Notes under the pieces: model-generated | The model's input: the letters and a program-made list of their open reading frames with translations, nothing else | Databases searched by the model: none | Told to the model about the DNA's origin: nothing | Part shown: piece after piece, positions 53,906-61,853 of the stretch | Layout of the letters: each line of letters opens with the position of its first letter | Numbering within the stretch: position 1 is the first letter of the stretch | Program-made: the position numbers and the translations under genes | Origin: Marvinbryantia sp. | GTDB taxonomy: Bacteria; Bacillota; Clostridia; Lachnospirales; Lachnospiraceae | Reading direction: 5' to 3' | Assembly (NCBI GenBank): GCA_016297895.1 | Contig: JAEDFS010000001.1 | Span: 1-64,000, forward strand | Length of the DNA stretch: 64,000 nt

Positions 53906-53942
53906 GGAAGAACAGAAAAAAGCATCCGGGGGGGGTAGGTTT

Positions 53943-54599
53943 ATGGATCTGAAGATTGTATATGAGGGTGGAGAGGGCGAGATCGTGGAGAAAAAATCCA
54001 GGTTTATTGCCACGGTAAAGCCGGTCCATTCAGAAGAGGAGGCCCTGGCCTTTATAGCGGAACTGAAGAAAAAATACTGGAATGCCACCCATAACTGCTG
54101 GGCTTATGTGATCGGACAGCGCCAGGAGCTGCAGCGATGCAGCGATGACGGGGAGCCACAGGGGACAGCGGGAAAGCCTATGCTGGATGTTCTTCTGGGC
54201 GAGGAGCTTCATGATACGGCTGTGGTCGTGACACGGTATTTCGGAGGAACCCTTCTGGGAACGGGAGGACTGGTGCGTGCCTACTCCAAAGCAGTACAGG
54301 AAGGGCTGGCTCAGAGTCTGATCATAGAAAAACAGCTGGGAAGCAGACTGACCATTGAGACCGATTATAATGGCATCGGAAAACTGCAGTATCTGCTGGG
54401 GCAGAGAGGGATTTCAATCGTGGATTCCCAATATACGGATGTGGTAAAGACAACGGTACTGGTGCCCCGGGCAAAAGTACAGGAACTGCTGGAGGCAGTG
54501 ACGGAATCTACCGGAGGCAAGGCTGTCTGGGAGGAAGAGAAGGGACTGTACTTTGCTTTTGTGGAAAAAGAACCAATTATTTTCCGGGAAGAGTCATGA
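53943..54599 (+). CDS. yigZ: IMPACT/YigZ-family protein
   Basis: A 218-residue protein of the YigZ/IMPACT family. The conserved N-terminal domain includes EKKSRFIATVKPVHSEEEAL, the HNCWAYVIG-type motif, CSDDGEPQGTAGKPML and VVTRYFGGTLLGTGGLVRAYS, followed by a ferredoxin-like C-terminal domain. The family's role is uncertain; IMPACT in eukaryotes affects GCN2 signalling and bacterial members may bind nucleic acid. The ATG at 53943 matches family N-termini. Confidence 0.9.
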   Translation: MDLKIVYEGGEGEIVEKKSRFIATVKPVHSEEEALAFIAELKKKYWNATHNCWAYVIGQRQELQRCSDDGEPQGTAGKPMLDVLLGEELHDTAVVVTRYFGGTLLGTGGLVRAYSKAVQEGLAQSLIIEKQLGSRLTIETDYNGIGKLQYLLGQRGISIVDSQYTDVVKTTVLVPRAKVQELLEAVTESTGGKAVWEEEKGLYFAFVEKEPIIFREES

Positions 54600-54617
54600 T
54601 TCATGGCAGAATCACAG

Positions 54618-54646
54618 TTTACTTTTTTCGGTGGGTTCGATATACT
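54618..54646 (+). promoter_or_regulatory. Promoter of murI
   Basis: TTTACT at 54618-54623 and TATACT at 54641-54646 with a 17-nt spacer, 29 nt before the murI start. Confidence 0.55.
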
Positions 54647-54675
54647 GTGGGGGTAGAGAATAGAGGAGCAAAGAA

Positions 54676-55503
54676 ATGTGCATAGATGAAAAAGATAAAC
54701 CGATCGGTATTTTTGATTCCGGTGTGGGGGGATTGACGGTTGTCCGGGAAGTGATGCGTAATATCCCGAAAGAACGGATTGTCTATTTTGGTGATACCGC
54801 CAGAGTTCCCTACGGAAGCAAATCCAAGGAGACCATTCTTCGGTATTCCAGACAGATCGTACGGTTTCTCCGGTCACAGGATGTGAAAGCAATCGTGATC
54901 GCCTGTAATACAGCCAGTGCGCTGGCATTGGAGGAACTGAGCAGGGAGATCACCATACCGATCATCGGAGTGGTAAAACCGGGGGCAAAGGTGGCCTGTG
55001 CAACGACGAAGAATAACCGGGTTGGGGTGATCGGGACCAAGGGAACGATCTCCAGTGGTCTGTATACTGATTTTATCCGTCAGATCAATCCGCATATCCA
55101 TGTGGTGGGAAAGGCTTGTCCGCTTTTTGTTCCGCTGGTGGAAGAAAACTGGCTGAAGGATCCGGTGACGGTGGAAGTGGCCACCCGATATCTGGCTGAG
55201 CTGAAGGAACAGAACATTGACACGCTGATTTTGGGATGTACCCATTATCCTTTGCTTCGGTCCACCATCGGAAAGATCATGGGAGAGCAGGTGACTCTGG
55301 TGAATCCGGCTTACGAGACAGCGTGCCGGCTTCGGGAACTTCTGCATGAGGAACATCTGATGAATGAGACGAGTCTGGAGGAAAACAAAAATCCTCATCG
55401 TTTTTACGTCAGCGATGCGGCGGAAAGTTTTCGGGACTTTGCCAATTCCATCTTGCCCTGTGAGATTGAAAAGGCTAAGAAGATCAATATAGAGGATTAT
55501 TAG
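54676..55503 (+). CDS. murI: Glutamate racemase
   Basis: MurI converts L- to D-glutamate for MurD. The 275-residue protein has the FDSGVGGLTV start, the YFGDTARVPYG motif and the two catalytic-cysteine segments VIACNTASALA (about 74-84) and LGCTHYPLL. GAGGA precedes the ATG at 54676. It is followed 1 nt after the stop by the DUF1934 gene, so translation is probably coupled. Confidence 0.97.
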   Translation: MCIDEKDKPIGIFDSGVGGLTVVREVMRNIPKERIVYFGDTARVPYGSKSKETILRYSRQIVRFLRSQDVKAIVIACNTASALALEELSREITIPIIGVVKPGAKVACATTKNNRVGVIGTKGTISSGLYTDFIRQINPHIHVVGKACPLFVPLVEENWLKDPVTVEVATRYLAELKEQNIDTLILGCTHYPLLRSTIGKIMGEQVTLVNPAYETACRLRELLHEEHLMNETSLEENKNPHRFYVSDAAESFRDFANSILPCEIEKAKKINIEDY

Positions 55504-55504
55504 G

Positions 55505-55951
55505 ATGACAGAAGAAGTATTGGTAAGTATTAAGGGGCTGCAGATGCTGGCTCCGGATCAGGAGGAAGAGCTGGAGGTCGTGACCCACGGCAGCTATCTC
55601 AGAAAGGGAAGCAAGCATTACATTCGTTATGAGGAAGTCATGGAAGGGATGGAAGGAACGATCCAGAATCTGATTAAGGTGGATGAGCATGGGATGGAGG
55701 TGACCAAACGGGGCCTCACCAATGTACATATGATCTTTGAGAAAGACAAGAAGAATATGACTTATTACGGCACACCCTTTGGAAATCTTCTGATAGGTAT
55801 TGCTGCCACCAGTGTTGATGTAAAGAGCAGTGAAAAAAATATTGATGTGAAGGTGCAGTATGCACTGGATGTGAACTATGAGCATCTGGCAGACTGTACG
55901 ATCAATTTAAATGTAAAGTCTATGGATAATCAGGAGTTTCATCTGAATTAA
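55505..55951 (+). CDS. DUF1934 (YwiB-like) beta-barrel protein
   Basis: A 148-residue protein with alternating beta-strand pattern matching the DUF1934/YwiB family, which has a lipocalin-like barrel. Recognisable parts are the N-terminal VLVSIKGLQ, GSKHYIRYEE and TIQNLIKVDEHGMEVTKRG, and the C-terminal VKVQYALDVNYE. The function is unknown. It lies between murI and tcdA, 1 nt after murI. Confidence 0.8.
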   Translation: MTEEVLVSIKGLQMLAPDQEEELEVVTHGSYLRKGSKHYIRYEEVMEGMEGTIQNLIKVDEHGMEVTKRGLTNVHMIFEKDKKNMTYYGTPFGNLLIGIAATSVDVKSSEKNIDVKVQYALDVNYEHLADCTINLNVKSMDNQEFHLN

Positions 55952-55953
55952 TT

Positions 55954-56700
55954 ATGAGAGAAGAACAGTTTTCCCGTACGGAGCTTTTATATGGAAAAGA
56001 AGCAGTAGAAAAGATCTGCGCCGCCAGAGTGGCAATCTTCGGTCTGGGCGGAGTGGGAGGATATGTGGCGGAAGCCCTGGCCAGAAGCGGGGTGGGTTCT
56101 TTTGATCTGATCGATAACGATACAGTATGTGAAAGCAACCTGAACCGTCAGATCATTGCCACCTGGGATACGGTAGGTATGGCGAAGACGGAAGCTGCAC
56201 GGAACAGGATCTTGTCCATCAACCCGGAGGCTGAGATTCGGGTACACAACTGCTTTTATCTGCCCCAGACCCGGTCGGAATTTGATTTCCGGCAATATTC
56301 CTATGTGGTGGATGCCATCGATACAGTCACGGGAAAGATCGATCTCATCCTGGCGGCCAAAGAAGCGGGAGTGCCGGTGATCTCCGCTATGGGGGCAGGC
56401 AATAAAATTCATCCCTCAGCCTTTGAAGTGGCAGACATTTATCAGACCTCTGTATGCCCGCTGGCCAAGGTCATGCGCCGGGAACTGAAAAAACGCGGCG
56501 TAAAAGATCTGAAAGTCGTCTATTCCAGAGAAGAGCCGCGGAAACATGCAGCGGATACAGATGAGGAAAGGCTCCGGCAGGAGCGGCTGAAGTCGGAAAG
56601 TACCCGCCGCAGCACACCCGGGAGCACAGCTTTCTGCCCCTCCGTGGCCGGACTGATCATGGCAGGAGAGATTGTAAACGACCTGACGGGGATGCAGTAA
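55954..56700 (+). CDS. tcdA: tRNA threonylcarbamoyladenosine dehydratase
   Basis: TcdA (CsdL) cyclises t6A37 to ct6A in tRNAs using ATP. The 248-residue ThiF/E1-like protein has the nucleotide loop GLGGVGGYVAE at about 30-40, the ESNLNRQI motif (Asn/Arg that bind ATP) and the internal DAIDTVTGK segment. It begins 2 nt after the DUF1934 gene and ends 12 nt before a large hairpin that separates it from the convergent liv operon. Confidence 0.93.
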   Translation: MREEQFSRTELLYGKEAVEKICAARVAIFGLGGVGGYVAEALARSGVGSFDLIDNDTVCESNLNRQIIATWDTVGMAKTEAARNRILSINPEAEIRVHNCFYLPQTRSEFDFRQYSYVVDAIDTVTGKIDLILAAKEAGVPVISAMGAGNKIHPSAFEVADIYQTSVCPLAKVMRRELKKRGVKDLKVVYSREEPRKHAADTDEERLRQERLKSESTRRSTPGSTAFCPSVAGLIMAGEIVNDLTGMQ

Positions 56701-56712
56701 GATACCATGACA

Positions 56713-56781
56713 ACACATGGGGGTTCGAACTTCCACAAGAAAGCGTGTTAGCTTTCGGTGGAAGTCCGGACCCCCATGTGT
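56713..56781. repeat. Large near-perfect palindrome between tcdA and livF
   Basis: A 24-bp stem (56713-56736 with 56758-56781, one G-U and one A-C mismatch) capped by a second 6-bp hairpin (56739-56744 with 56751-56756, 6-nt loop). There is no T-run on either strand. It lies between convergent genes and may act as a bidirectional transcription block, or be a degenerate palindromic mobile repeat. Both are inference. Confidence 0.7.
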
Positions 56782-56819
56782 GTTAGAACCTGTCAGGATA
56801 AAGTCATTTTCCGATGCAT

Positions 56820-57524
56820 TTATTTTTTCTTACCAAGATAAGCCGCCTTGATGGACTCATCCGCCAGCAGCTCGTTTCCGCTGCCCTGTTTTGTGATCTG
56901 CCCGGTTTCCATGACATAGGCAAGGTCAGCACAGTGAAGAGCCATATTGGCATTCTGCTCGATCAGAAGGATCGTTACCCCCTGTTTGTTGATCTCTTTG
57001 ATAATGTCGAAGATGCCCTGTACGATAATGGGTGCCAGACCAAGAGAGGGCTCATCCATCATCATCAGTTTGGGACGGCTCATCAGAGCTCTTGCCACAG
57101 CCAGCATCTGCTGTTCTCCACCGGAAAGTGTACCGGCCATCTGCCAGCTTCTCTCTTTTAACCGGGGAAACAGATCATAGACCCAGTTGATATCGTCATC
57201 CAGATTATCTTTTCTTAAATAGGCGCCGATCTTGATATTTTCCAGAACGGTCATATCAGGAAAGACATGGCGTCCTTCCGGTACCAGCGTAATTCCCCTG
57301 GAGATAATGGAATGAGTATCTGCTCCGGTAATGTCATCTCCCAGAAAACGGATAGATCCGGAGGATGGTTTCTTCAGTCCGGAAATAGTCCTAAGTGTGG
57401 TGCTTTTTCCGGCGCCGTTAGCACCGATCAGTGTTACGATTGATTTTTCCGGAACCTCAAAGGAGATACCCTTGACAGCCTCGATTCCGCCATAGTTTAC
57501 TTTTAAATCATTAATCTTCAGCAT
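56820..57524 (-). CDS. livF: Branched-chain amino acid ABC transporter, ATPase LivF
   Basis: LivF is one of two ATPases that power leucine/isoleucine/valine uptake. The 234-residue protein has Walker A GANGAGKST (about 34-42), the signature LSGGEQQM, Walker B LMMMDEPSLGL and the H-loop region typical of the LivF class. It is the last gene of the minus-strand liv operon and overlaps livG by 14 nt. Confidence 0.96.
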   Translation of the reverse strand: MLKINDLKVNYGGIEAVKGISFEVPEKSIVTLIGANGAGKSTTLRTISGLKKPSSGSIRFLGDDITGADTHSIISRGITLVPEGRHVFPDMTVLENIKIGAYLRKDNLDDDINWVYDLFPRLKERSWQMAGTLSGGEQQMLAVARALMSRPKLMMMDEPSLGLAPIIVQGIFDIIKEINKQGVTILLIEQNANMALHCADLAYVMETGQITKQGSGNELLADESIKAAYLGKKK

Positions 57525-58359
57525 CGTGTGTCACCCCCAGATAAGCTTCGATTACCCGTTCATTGTTCTGAACTTCTTCCGGTGTGCCCTGTGCGATCAG
57601 TCGGCCAAAATCCAGTACATAGATACGGTCGGATATTTCCATGACCAGATCCATATGATGTTCGATCATGAAAATAGAGAGGTCATAATCTTTTCGGATC
57701 TGAGCAATAAACTCGGTCAGTTCCAGTGTCTCCTGCGGGTTCATACCGGCTGCCGGTTCATCCAGCAGAAGGAGAGAAGGTTCGGTAGCCAGTGCCCGGG
57801 CAATTTCCAGATGACGCTGAAGTCCATAGGGAAGAGAGGATGCGATCTCATCCTTTAAGTGGGCAAGATTCTGCATTTCCAGAAGCTCCATGGTTTCTTT
57901 GCGCATCCGCTGTTCTTCTTTGTAATTCAGACGAAGGGCAGCAGTCAGAAAATTCTGTTTCGCTCGCATATGCTTTGCAATCAGTACATTGTCAAATACA
58001 GTCAGATTGCCGAAAAGACGGATATTCTGGAAGGTTCTGGCAATTCCCATTTTTGTGATCTGGTCGGGAGTTTTGATCAGAGGCTTTACGTCAGCCGCCG
58101 GCACATCCCCGGCATAGAGCTTTTTCATTTTTCCTTTCGGAGAGTTGCGAAGTATGGTCTGGCCATTGAAGGAAACCTCTCCGTAAGTGGGTTCGTAAAT
58201 ACCGGTCACGCAGTTAAAGGCAGTGGTTTTTCCGGCACCATTGGGGCCGATCAGAGCCACGATCTCTCCTTTGTTGACATCAAGAGAGAGGCCATTGACG
58301 GCTACCACACCACCAAACTGCATGGTTACATGTTCCATATGAAGTACGTTTTCAGCCAT
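57511..58359 (-). CDS. livG: Branched-chain amino acid ABC transporter, ATPase LivG
   Basis: The second ATPase of the Liv system. The 282-residue protein has Walker A GPNGAGKTT (about 38-46), a LivG-type signature around SSLPYGLQRHLEIARAL, Walker B LLLLDEPAAGMNP and the EHHMDLVM switch region. Its ATG overlaps the livM stop by one base, and its 3' end overlaps livF by 14 nt. Confidence 0.96.
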   Translation of the reverse strand: MAENVLHMEHVTMQFGGVVAVNGLSLDVNKGEIVALIGPNGAGKTTAFNCVTGIYEPTYGEVSFNGQTILRNSPKGKMKKLYAGDVPAADVKPLIKTPDQITKMGIARTFQNIRLFGNLTVFDNVLIAKHMRAKQNFLTAALRLNYKEEQRMRKETMELLEMQNLAHLKDEIASSLPYGLQRHLEIARALATEPSLLLLDEPAAGMNPQETLELTEFIAQIRKDYDLSIFMIEHHMDLVMEISDRIYVLDFGRLIAQGTPEEVQNNERVIEAYLGVTHDAED

Positions 58360-59441
58360 TATGCCTCACCTCCTGTGGTTTCTTTTTTCCTCTTTCGTTT
58401 AAATAATCCGAACAGTCCTTCCCAGGTAAACTCTTTATTTCCCATGATACCGCGTCTCCAGAACAATACCACAACCATCAGAAGCACAGAATAGATGACC
58501 ATACGGAAACCAGTACGGAACAGCGGGATCTCTACACCGCCGATCGCCAGTGGTTCATCGAAGAAACGAAGCCATTCCTGGCCGCCATTGATGAGGAAAG
58601 AACCGATGATGGAACCGGTGACACTTCCGATACCTCCCAGGACAACGATCAGAAGGATATTGTAGGTCAGAGTCACCTGGAAAGTCTTGGTATCAATGGA
58701 ACGCATATAAATCCCAAGCAGACCGCCTGCGATTCCTGTAAAGAAAGAGGAAACGACAAATGCCAGCTGTTTGTGACGAAACAGATTGATTCCCATGGAT
58801 TCTGCAGCGATGTCATCTTCGCGAATGGCTTTGAAAGCACGGCCATAGGAAGAATTGATCATCAGCACCATCAGAAGGATACATACGGCGGAAAGGATCA
58901 CAGGTTCAAAGATGTTTTTGAAAGCCGGAATATTGTTCAGACCGAAGGAACCGTTTGTGATGGTATCCATTGCCGGGGAAGCCAGGAACGCACGGATGAT
59001 CTCCGCAAATCCCAGAGTTGCAATAGCAAGGTAGTCACTTTTCAGACGCAGTACCGGAATACCGATCAGAGCTGCAAAAGCAGCGGCTACAAGACCGCCC
59101 AGAATCAGAGCGGGAATCATAGGCAGATGGAGATTTTCCAGCCAGGGCGCAATTCCATTTACATAATATACATTCTGACGAACTTCCACAGGAATGGTTA
59201 AAATGGCGGTGGTATAAGCACCCAGAGCCATAAACCCTGCCTGGCCTAAGGAAAACAGTCCGGTAAATCCGGTCAGCATATTCATAGCCACAGCTACCAC
59301 GGCGTAGATAGCGGAACGCTCAATGATGGAGATGGCGTAGGAATGGCTGGAGCTGTCTGCCTGAAGCCATGCCAGGATGCCGCCCACTGCGGCTGCCAGC
59401 AATGCACTTAATATAATATCTCTTGTTCTTTTCTTGTTCAT
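58359..59441 (-). CDS. livM: Branched-chain amino acid ABC transporter permease LivM
   Basis: LivM is one half of the membrane channel. The 360-residue protein has about nine hydrophobic segments and the LivM signature regions GFTGLFSLGQAGFMALGAY (about 58-76) and SYGRAFKAIREDDIAAESMGIN (EAA-like loop). The C-terminal tail is basic (FKRKRKKETTGGEA). It overlaps livG by one base and is separated from livH by 12 nt. Confidence 0.96.
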   Translation of the reverse strand: MNKKRTRDIILSALLAAAVGGILAWLQADSSSHSYAISIIERSAIYAVVAVAMNMLTGFTGLFSLGQAGFMALGAYTTAILTIPVEVRQNVYYVNGIAPWLENLHLPMIPALILGGLVAAAFAALIGIPVLRLKSDYLAIATLGFAEIIRAFLASPAMDTITNGSFGLNNIPAFKNIFEPVILSAVCILLMVLMINSSYGRAFKAIREDDIAAESMGINLFRHKQLAFVVSSFFTGIAGGLLGIYMRSIDTKTFQVTLTYNILLIVVLGGIGSVTGSIIGSFLINGGQEWLRFFDEPLAIGGVEIPLFRTGFRMVIYSVLLMVVVLFWRRGIMGNKEFTWEGLFGLFKRKRKKETTGGEA

Positions 59442-59453
59442 GATATCCGCCTC

Positions 59454-60335
59454 CTATACTTTATCTGTGGTCGCTTCACCAAAGATACCGGTGGGACGAA
59501 CCAGAAGAATGATGATCAGCAGCAGGAACGTAAACGCATCGGAATAAGTGGAGTAACCCATGGCAACCAGCATGGTTTCGCAGATACCGATGATGAAACC
59601 TCCGATGACAGCGCCTGGAATGGATCCGATACCACCAAGTACTGCGGCTACGAAACATTTCAGTCCCGGAAGGGAGCCGGAGAAGGGGTAGACCGTCATA
59701 CGGTCCGTGAAGTAAAGGATGGAGCCCACTGCCGCCAGAAGGCTGCCGATCACAAAAGTCATGGAGATGGTAGAGTCCACTTTGATACCCATCAGTCTTG
59801 CTGTCTCTGTGTCCTTGGATACGGCTCTCATTGCCATACCGATCTTTGTATGGTTGATGAGCTGGATCAGAAGGATGACCAGGATTACCGTAAGGACCGG
59901 TGTGATCAGTGTGACCAGAGATGCGGAAATGTCACCGAACTGGAAGATCTTCTTCAGGAAAGGAATCTCCGGATAAGATTTGGGCAGTGCGGTAAACAGG
60001 TAAGTCGCAAGATTCTGCAGCAGGTAGCTGACGCCGATGGCAGAGATCATAATGGACATTCTGGGTGAGGAACGAAGAGGTTTGTAAGCTGCCTTTTCAA
60101 TCATGACACCCAGTGCGACGGTACCGATCAGTACAATGGGAATTGCAATAAACCATGGAAAAGATGCCATGGCAAAAATCATAAAATAGCCGGCCATCAT
60201 AAAGATGTCACCGTGGGCAAAATTGATCAGGCGCAGGATACCGTAGACCATGGTGTATCCGATCGCAATCAGCGCATAGGCGCCGCCCAGTGAAATACCG
60301 GTCAGTAAATGTTGGATGAGAGTTGTGCCACTCAT
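59454..60335 (-). CDS. livH: Branched-chain amino acid ABC transporter permease LivH
   Basis: LivH is the other channel half. The 293-residue protein has about eight hydrophobic segments, the LivH start GISLGGAYALIAIGYTMVYGILRLINFAHGD-type region and the cytoplasmic MRAVSKDTETARLMGI loop. It follows livK after an 89-nt spacer containing a terminator-like hairpin, which likely lowers its expression relative to the binding protein. Confidence 0.96.
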   Translation of the reverse strand: MSGTTLIQHLLTGISLGGAYALIAIGYTMVYGILRLINFAHGDIFMMAGYFMIFAMASFPWFIAIPIVLIGTVALGVMIEKAAYKPLRSSPRMSIMISAIGVSYLLQNLATYLFTALPKSYPEIPFLKKIFQFGDISASLVTLITPVLTVILVILLIQLINHTKIGMAMRAVSKDTETARLMGIKVDSTISMTFVIGSLLAAVGSILYFTDRMTVYPFSGSLPGLKCFVAAVLGGIGSIPGAVIGGFIIGICETMLVAMGYSTYSDAFTFLLLIIILLVRPTGIFGEATTDKV

Positions 60336-60365
60336 TGATAAGCCTCCTGTGTAAAACTGAAAAAT

Positions 60366-60393
60366 GAGGGCGAAGAATCAAGGCTTCGCCCTC
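60366..60393 (-). terminator. Attenuating hairpin between livK and livH
   Basis: A perfect 10-bp stem (60366-60375 with 60384-60393) with an 8-nt loop. On the minus strand it is followed by ATTTTTCAGTTTT. A partial terminator here would give more binding protein than permease mRNA, a common arrangement in ABC uptake operons. Confidence 0.75.
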
Positions 60394-60424
60394 TTGATTA
60401 ATATTAGTTCTTTATTTGTAGTTC

Positions 60425-61603
60425 TTACTGAACGGTAACGGTCTTCAGGAACTCGAATTTACCGTCTTTTACGATATCGATGTAAGCGGTATCCTTGTTG
60501 GCATCACCGATCTCATTGAATGTGATCTTACCGGTTACGCCGTCCATCTCGATGGTCTGAAGAGCTGCTTTTATAGCTTCTCCGTCTGTGGACTGAGCTG
60601 CCTCGATGGCATCCAGAATGACGTTGTATGTATCAAAGCAAAGAGCGGTATTTCCTACGATTGCATCGTTTCCGCCGTTGTTTTCGATACGCTTGCTGTC
60701 AGCGTTCATCCATTCTTTGTAGCCTTTTACGAAATCAACTGCAATTGCGTTGGATTCATCTGCTTCATCAAAGAAGGTGGAGCATACCATGCCTTCGCAC
60801 TCAGCAGCACCGGCATTGTCGATGATGGTGGAGTTATACCAGGTATCACCTGCCATAAACGGTGCTTCAATACCAAGCTCACGTGCCTGTTTGATTACCA
60901 GGGGAGCTGTTGTGATAGAAGTAGGAGCGAAGATCGCTTCTGCGCCGGATGCCTTGATCTCTGTCAGGACAGCCTTGAAATCAGACTGGTTGGTCTGGAA
61001 CTGCTGCTCGGATACGATGGTGCCGCCCAGAGATGCAAACTGTTTCTTAAAGAATGCTGCAAGACCTGTGGAGTAGTCATCGCCAAGCTGTTCGATGGTA
61101 GCAACTTTGGTATAACCTTCGTCAAATGCGTACTGAGCCATTACGCTTCCCTGGAAGGGATCCAGGAAACATACACGGAAGTAGTAATCACATCCGGAAG
61201 TAACCTGCGGATTCGTACAGGAGCATCCGATTGCAGGAATTTTGGCATCTGCAAAGATAGGGCCTGCTGCGATGGATACACCGGAACCGTAGGAACCCAT
61301 AACAGCAACGACACCGTCTGCCACCAGTTTCTGTGCAGCGGTAACTGCTTCTGTCTTATCGGATTTGTTATCAACTTCATCCAGTTCTACCGTATATTCT
61401 GTTCCGTCAATGGTAACGGTCGGTCTTAATTCATTTGCGTAGCGGGCACCCTGTAATTCCTGAAGTCCGCCGCCGCCGTTTTCACCTGTCTGCGGCTCAA
61501 ATACACCAATTTTAATTACGTCTTCAGCCATTGCTGCGGAGCTCATCATGGATACGCTCATTGCAACAGCAGCTACTGCGGATAATGCTTTTCTCAGTTT
61601 CAT
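60425..61603 (-). CDS. livK: Branched-chain amino acid ABC transporter substrate-binding protein
   Basis: The periplasmic-binding-protein-like receptor of the Liv system. The ATG at 61603 follows AGGAGGAG and gives 392 residues with a signal peptide (1-26, cut after AMA). The mature protein shows the Leu/Ile/Val-binding fold (IKIGVFEPQTG, VMGSYGSGVSIAAGPIF, FFDEADES). There is no lipobox cysteine near the cleavage site, unusual for a Gram-positive binding protein. Upstream open frame to 61702 lies over the leader and is not coding. First gene of the operon. Confidence 0.94.
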   Translation of the reverse strand: MKLRKALSAVAAVAMSVSMMSSAAMAEDVIKIGVFEPQTGENGGGGLQELQGARYANELRPTVTIDGTEYTVELDEVDNKSDKTEAVTAAQKLVADGVVAVMGSYGSGVSIAAGPIFADAKIPAIGCSCTNPQVTSGCDYYFRVCFLDPFQGSVMAQYAFDEGYTKVATIEQLGDDYSTGLAAFFKKQFASLGGTIVSEQQFQTNQSDFKAVLTEIKASGAEAIFAPTSITTAPLVIKQARELGIEAPFMAGDTWYNSTIIDNAGAAECEGMVCSTFFDEADESNAIAVDFVKGYKEWMNADSKRIENNGGNDAIVGNTALCFDTYNVILDAIEAAQSTDGEAIKAALQTIEMDGVTGKITFNEIGDANKDTAYIDIVKDGKFEFLKTVTVQ

Positions 61604-61634
61604 TTTTTCTCCTCCTTCAATTGCTGACTTTACA

Positions 61635-61655
61635 AGGAAGACAGCTGTCTTTCCT
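61635..61655 (-). promoter_or_regulatory. Palindrome in the livK leader
   Basis: AGGAA-GACAG and CTGTCTTTCCT form an almost perfect palindrome at 61635-61655, between the promoter and the livK Shine-Dalgarno. It could be a repressor operator or a short hairpin. Confidence 0.45.
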
Positions 61656-61673
61656 ATAAAAACATTTTTATAT

Positions 61674-61702
61674 ATTATACGAAAGATACAGGAAAAAGGC
61701 AA
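61674..61702 (-). promoter_or_regulatory. Promoter of the liv operon
   Basis: On the minus strand, TTGCCT (61702-61697) and TATAAT (61679-61674) are separated by 17 nt, about 70 nt before the livK ATG. Confidence 0.75.
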
Positions 61703-61807
61703 GGATTTCTTTTAAAAACTGCGATGAAAAGAATTGGATGGATTAATTTGAACAAATGATACCGTTCCTGTGCAGATTTCCGGCTGGTTTTTTCCGGGTG
61801 GTCATGT

Positions 61808-61813
61808 TATACT
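61808..61813 (+). promoter_or_regulatory. Extended -10 promoter of pyrC
   Basis: TATACT at 61808-61813 with TGT directly before it (extended -10) and a weak -35 (TGGTTT, 17 nt upstream). It is 40 nt before pyrC. The short leader leaves no room for a PyrR attenuator here. Confidence 0.5.
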
Positions 61814-61853
61814 GTCAGAGAAAAGAACCAGGAATTGAGACAGGAGAGACAGT

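Noticed and set aside
56713..56781. tRNA gene suggested by GGGTTCGAAC
   Set aside because: The surrounding sequence forms one long palindrome; no acceptor, D or anticodon arms can be drawn.
61604..61853. T-box or amino-acid leader before the liv operon, and PyrR attenuator before pyrC
   Set aside because: The 250-nt divergent region has two promoters and short palindromes, but no T-box sequence (TGGNACC) and no room for an anti-terminator/terminator pair.
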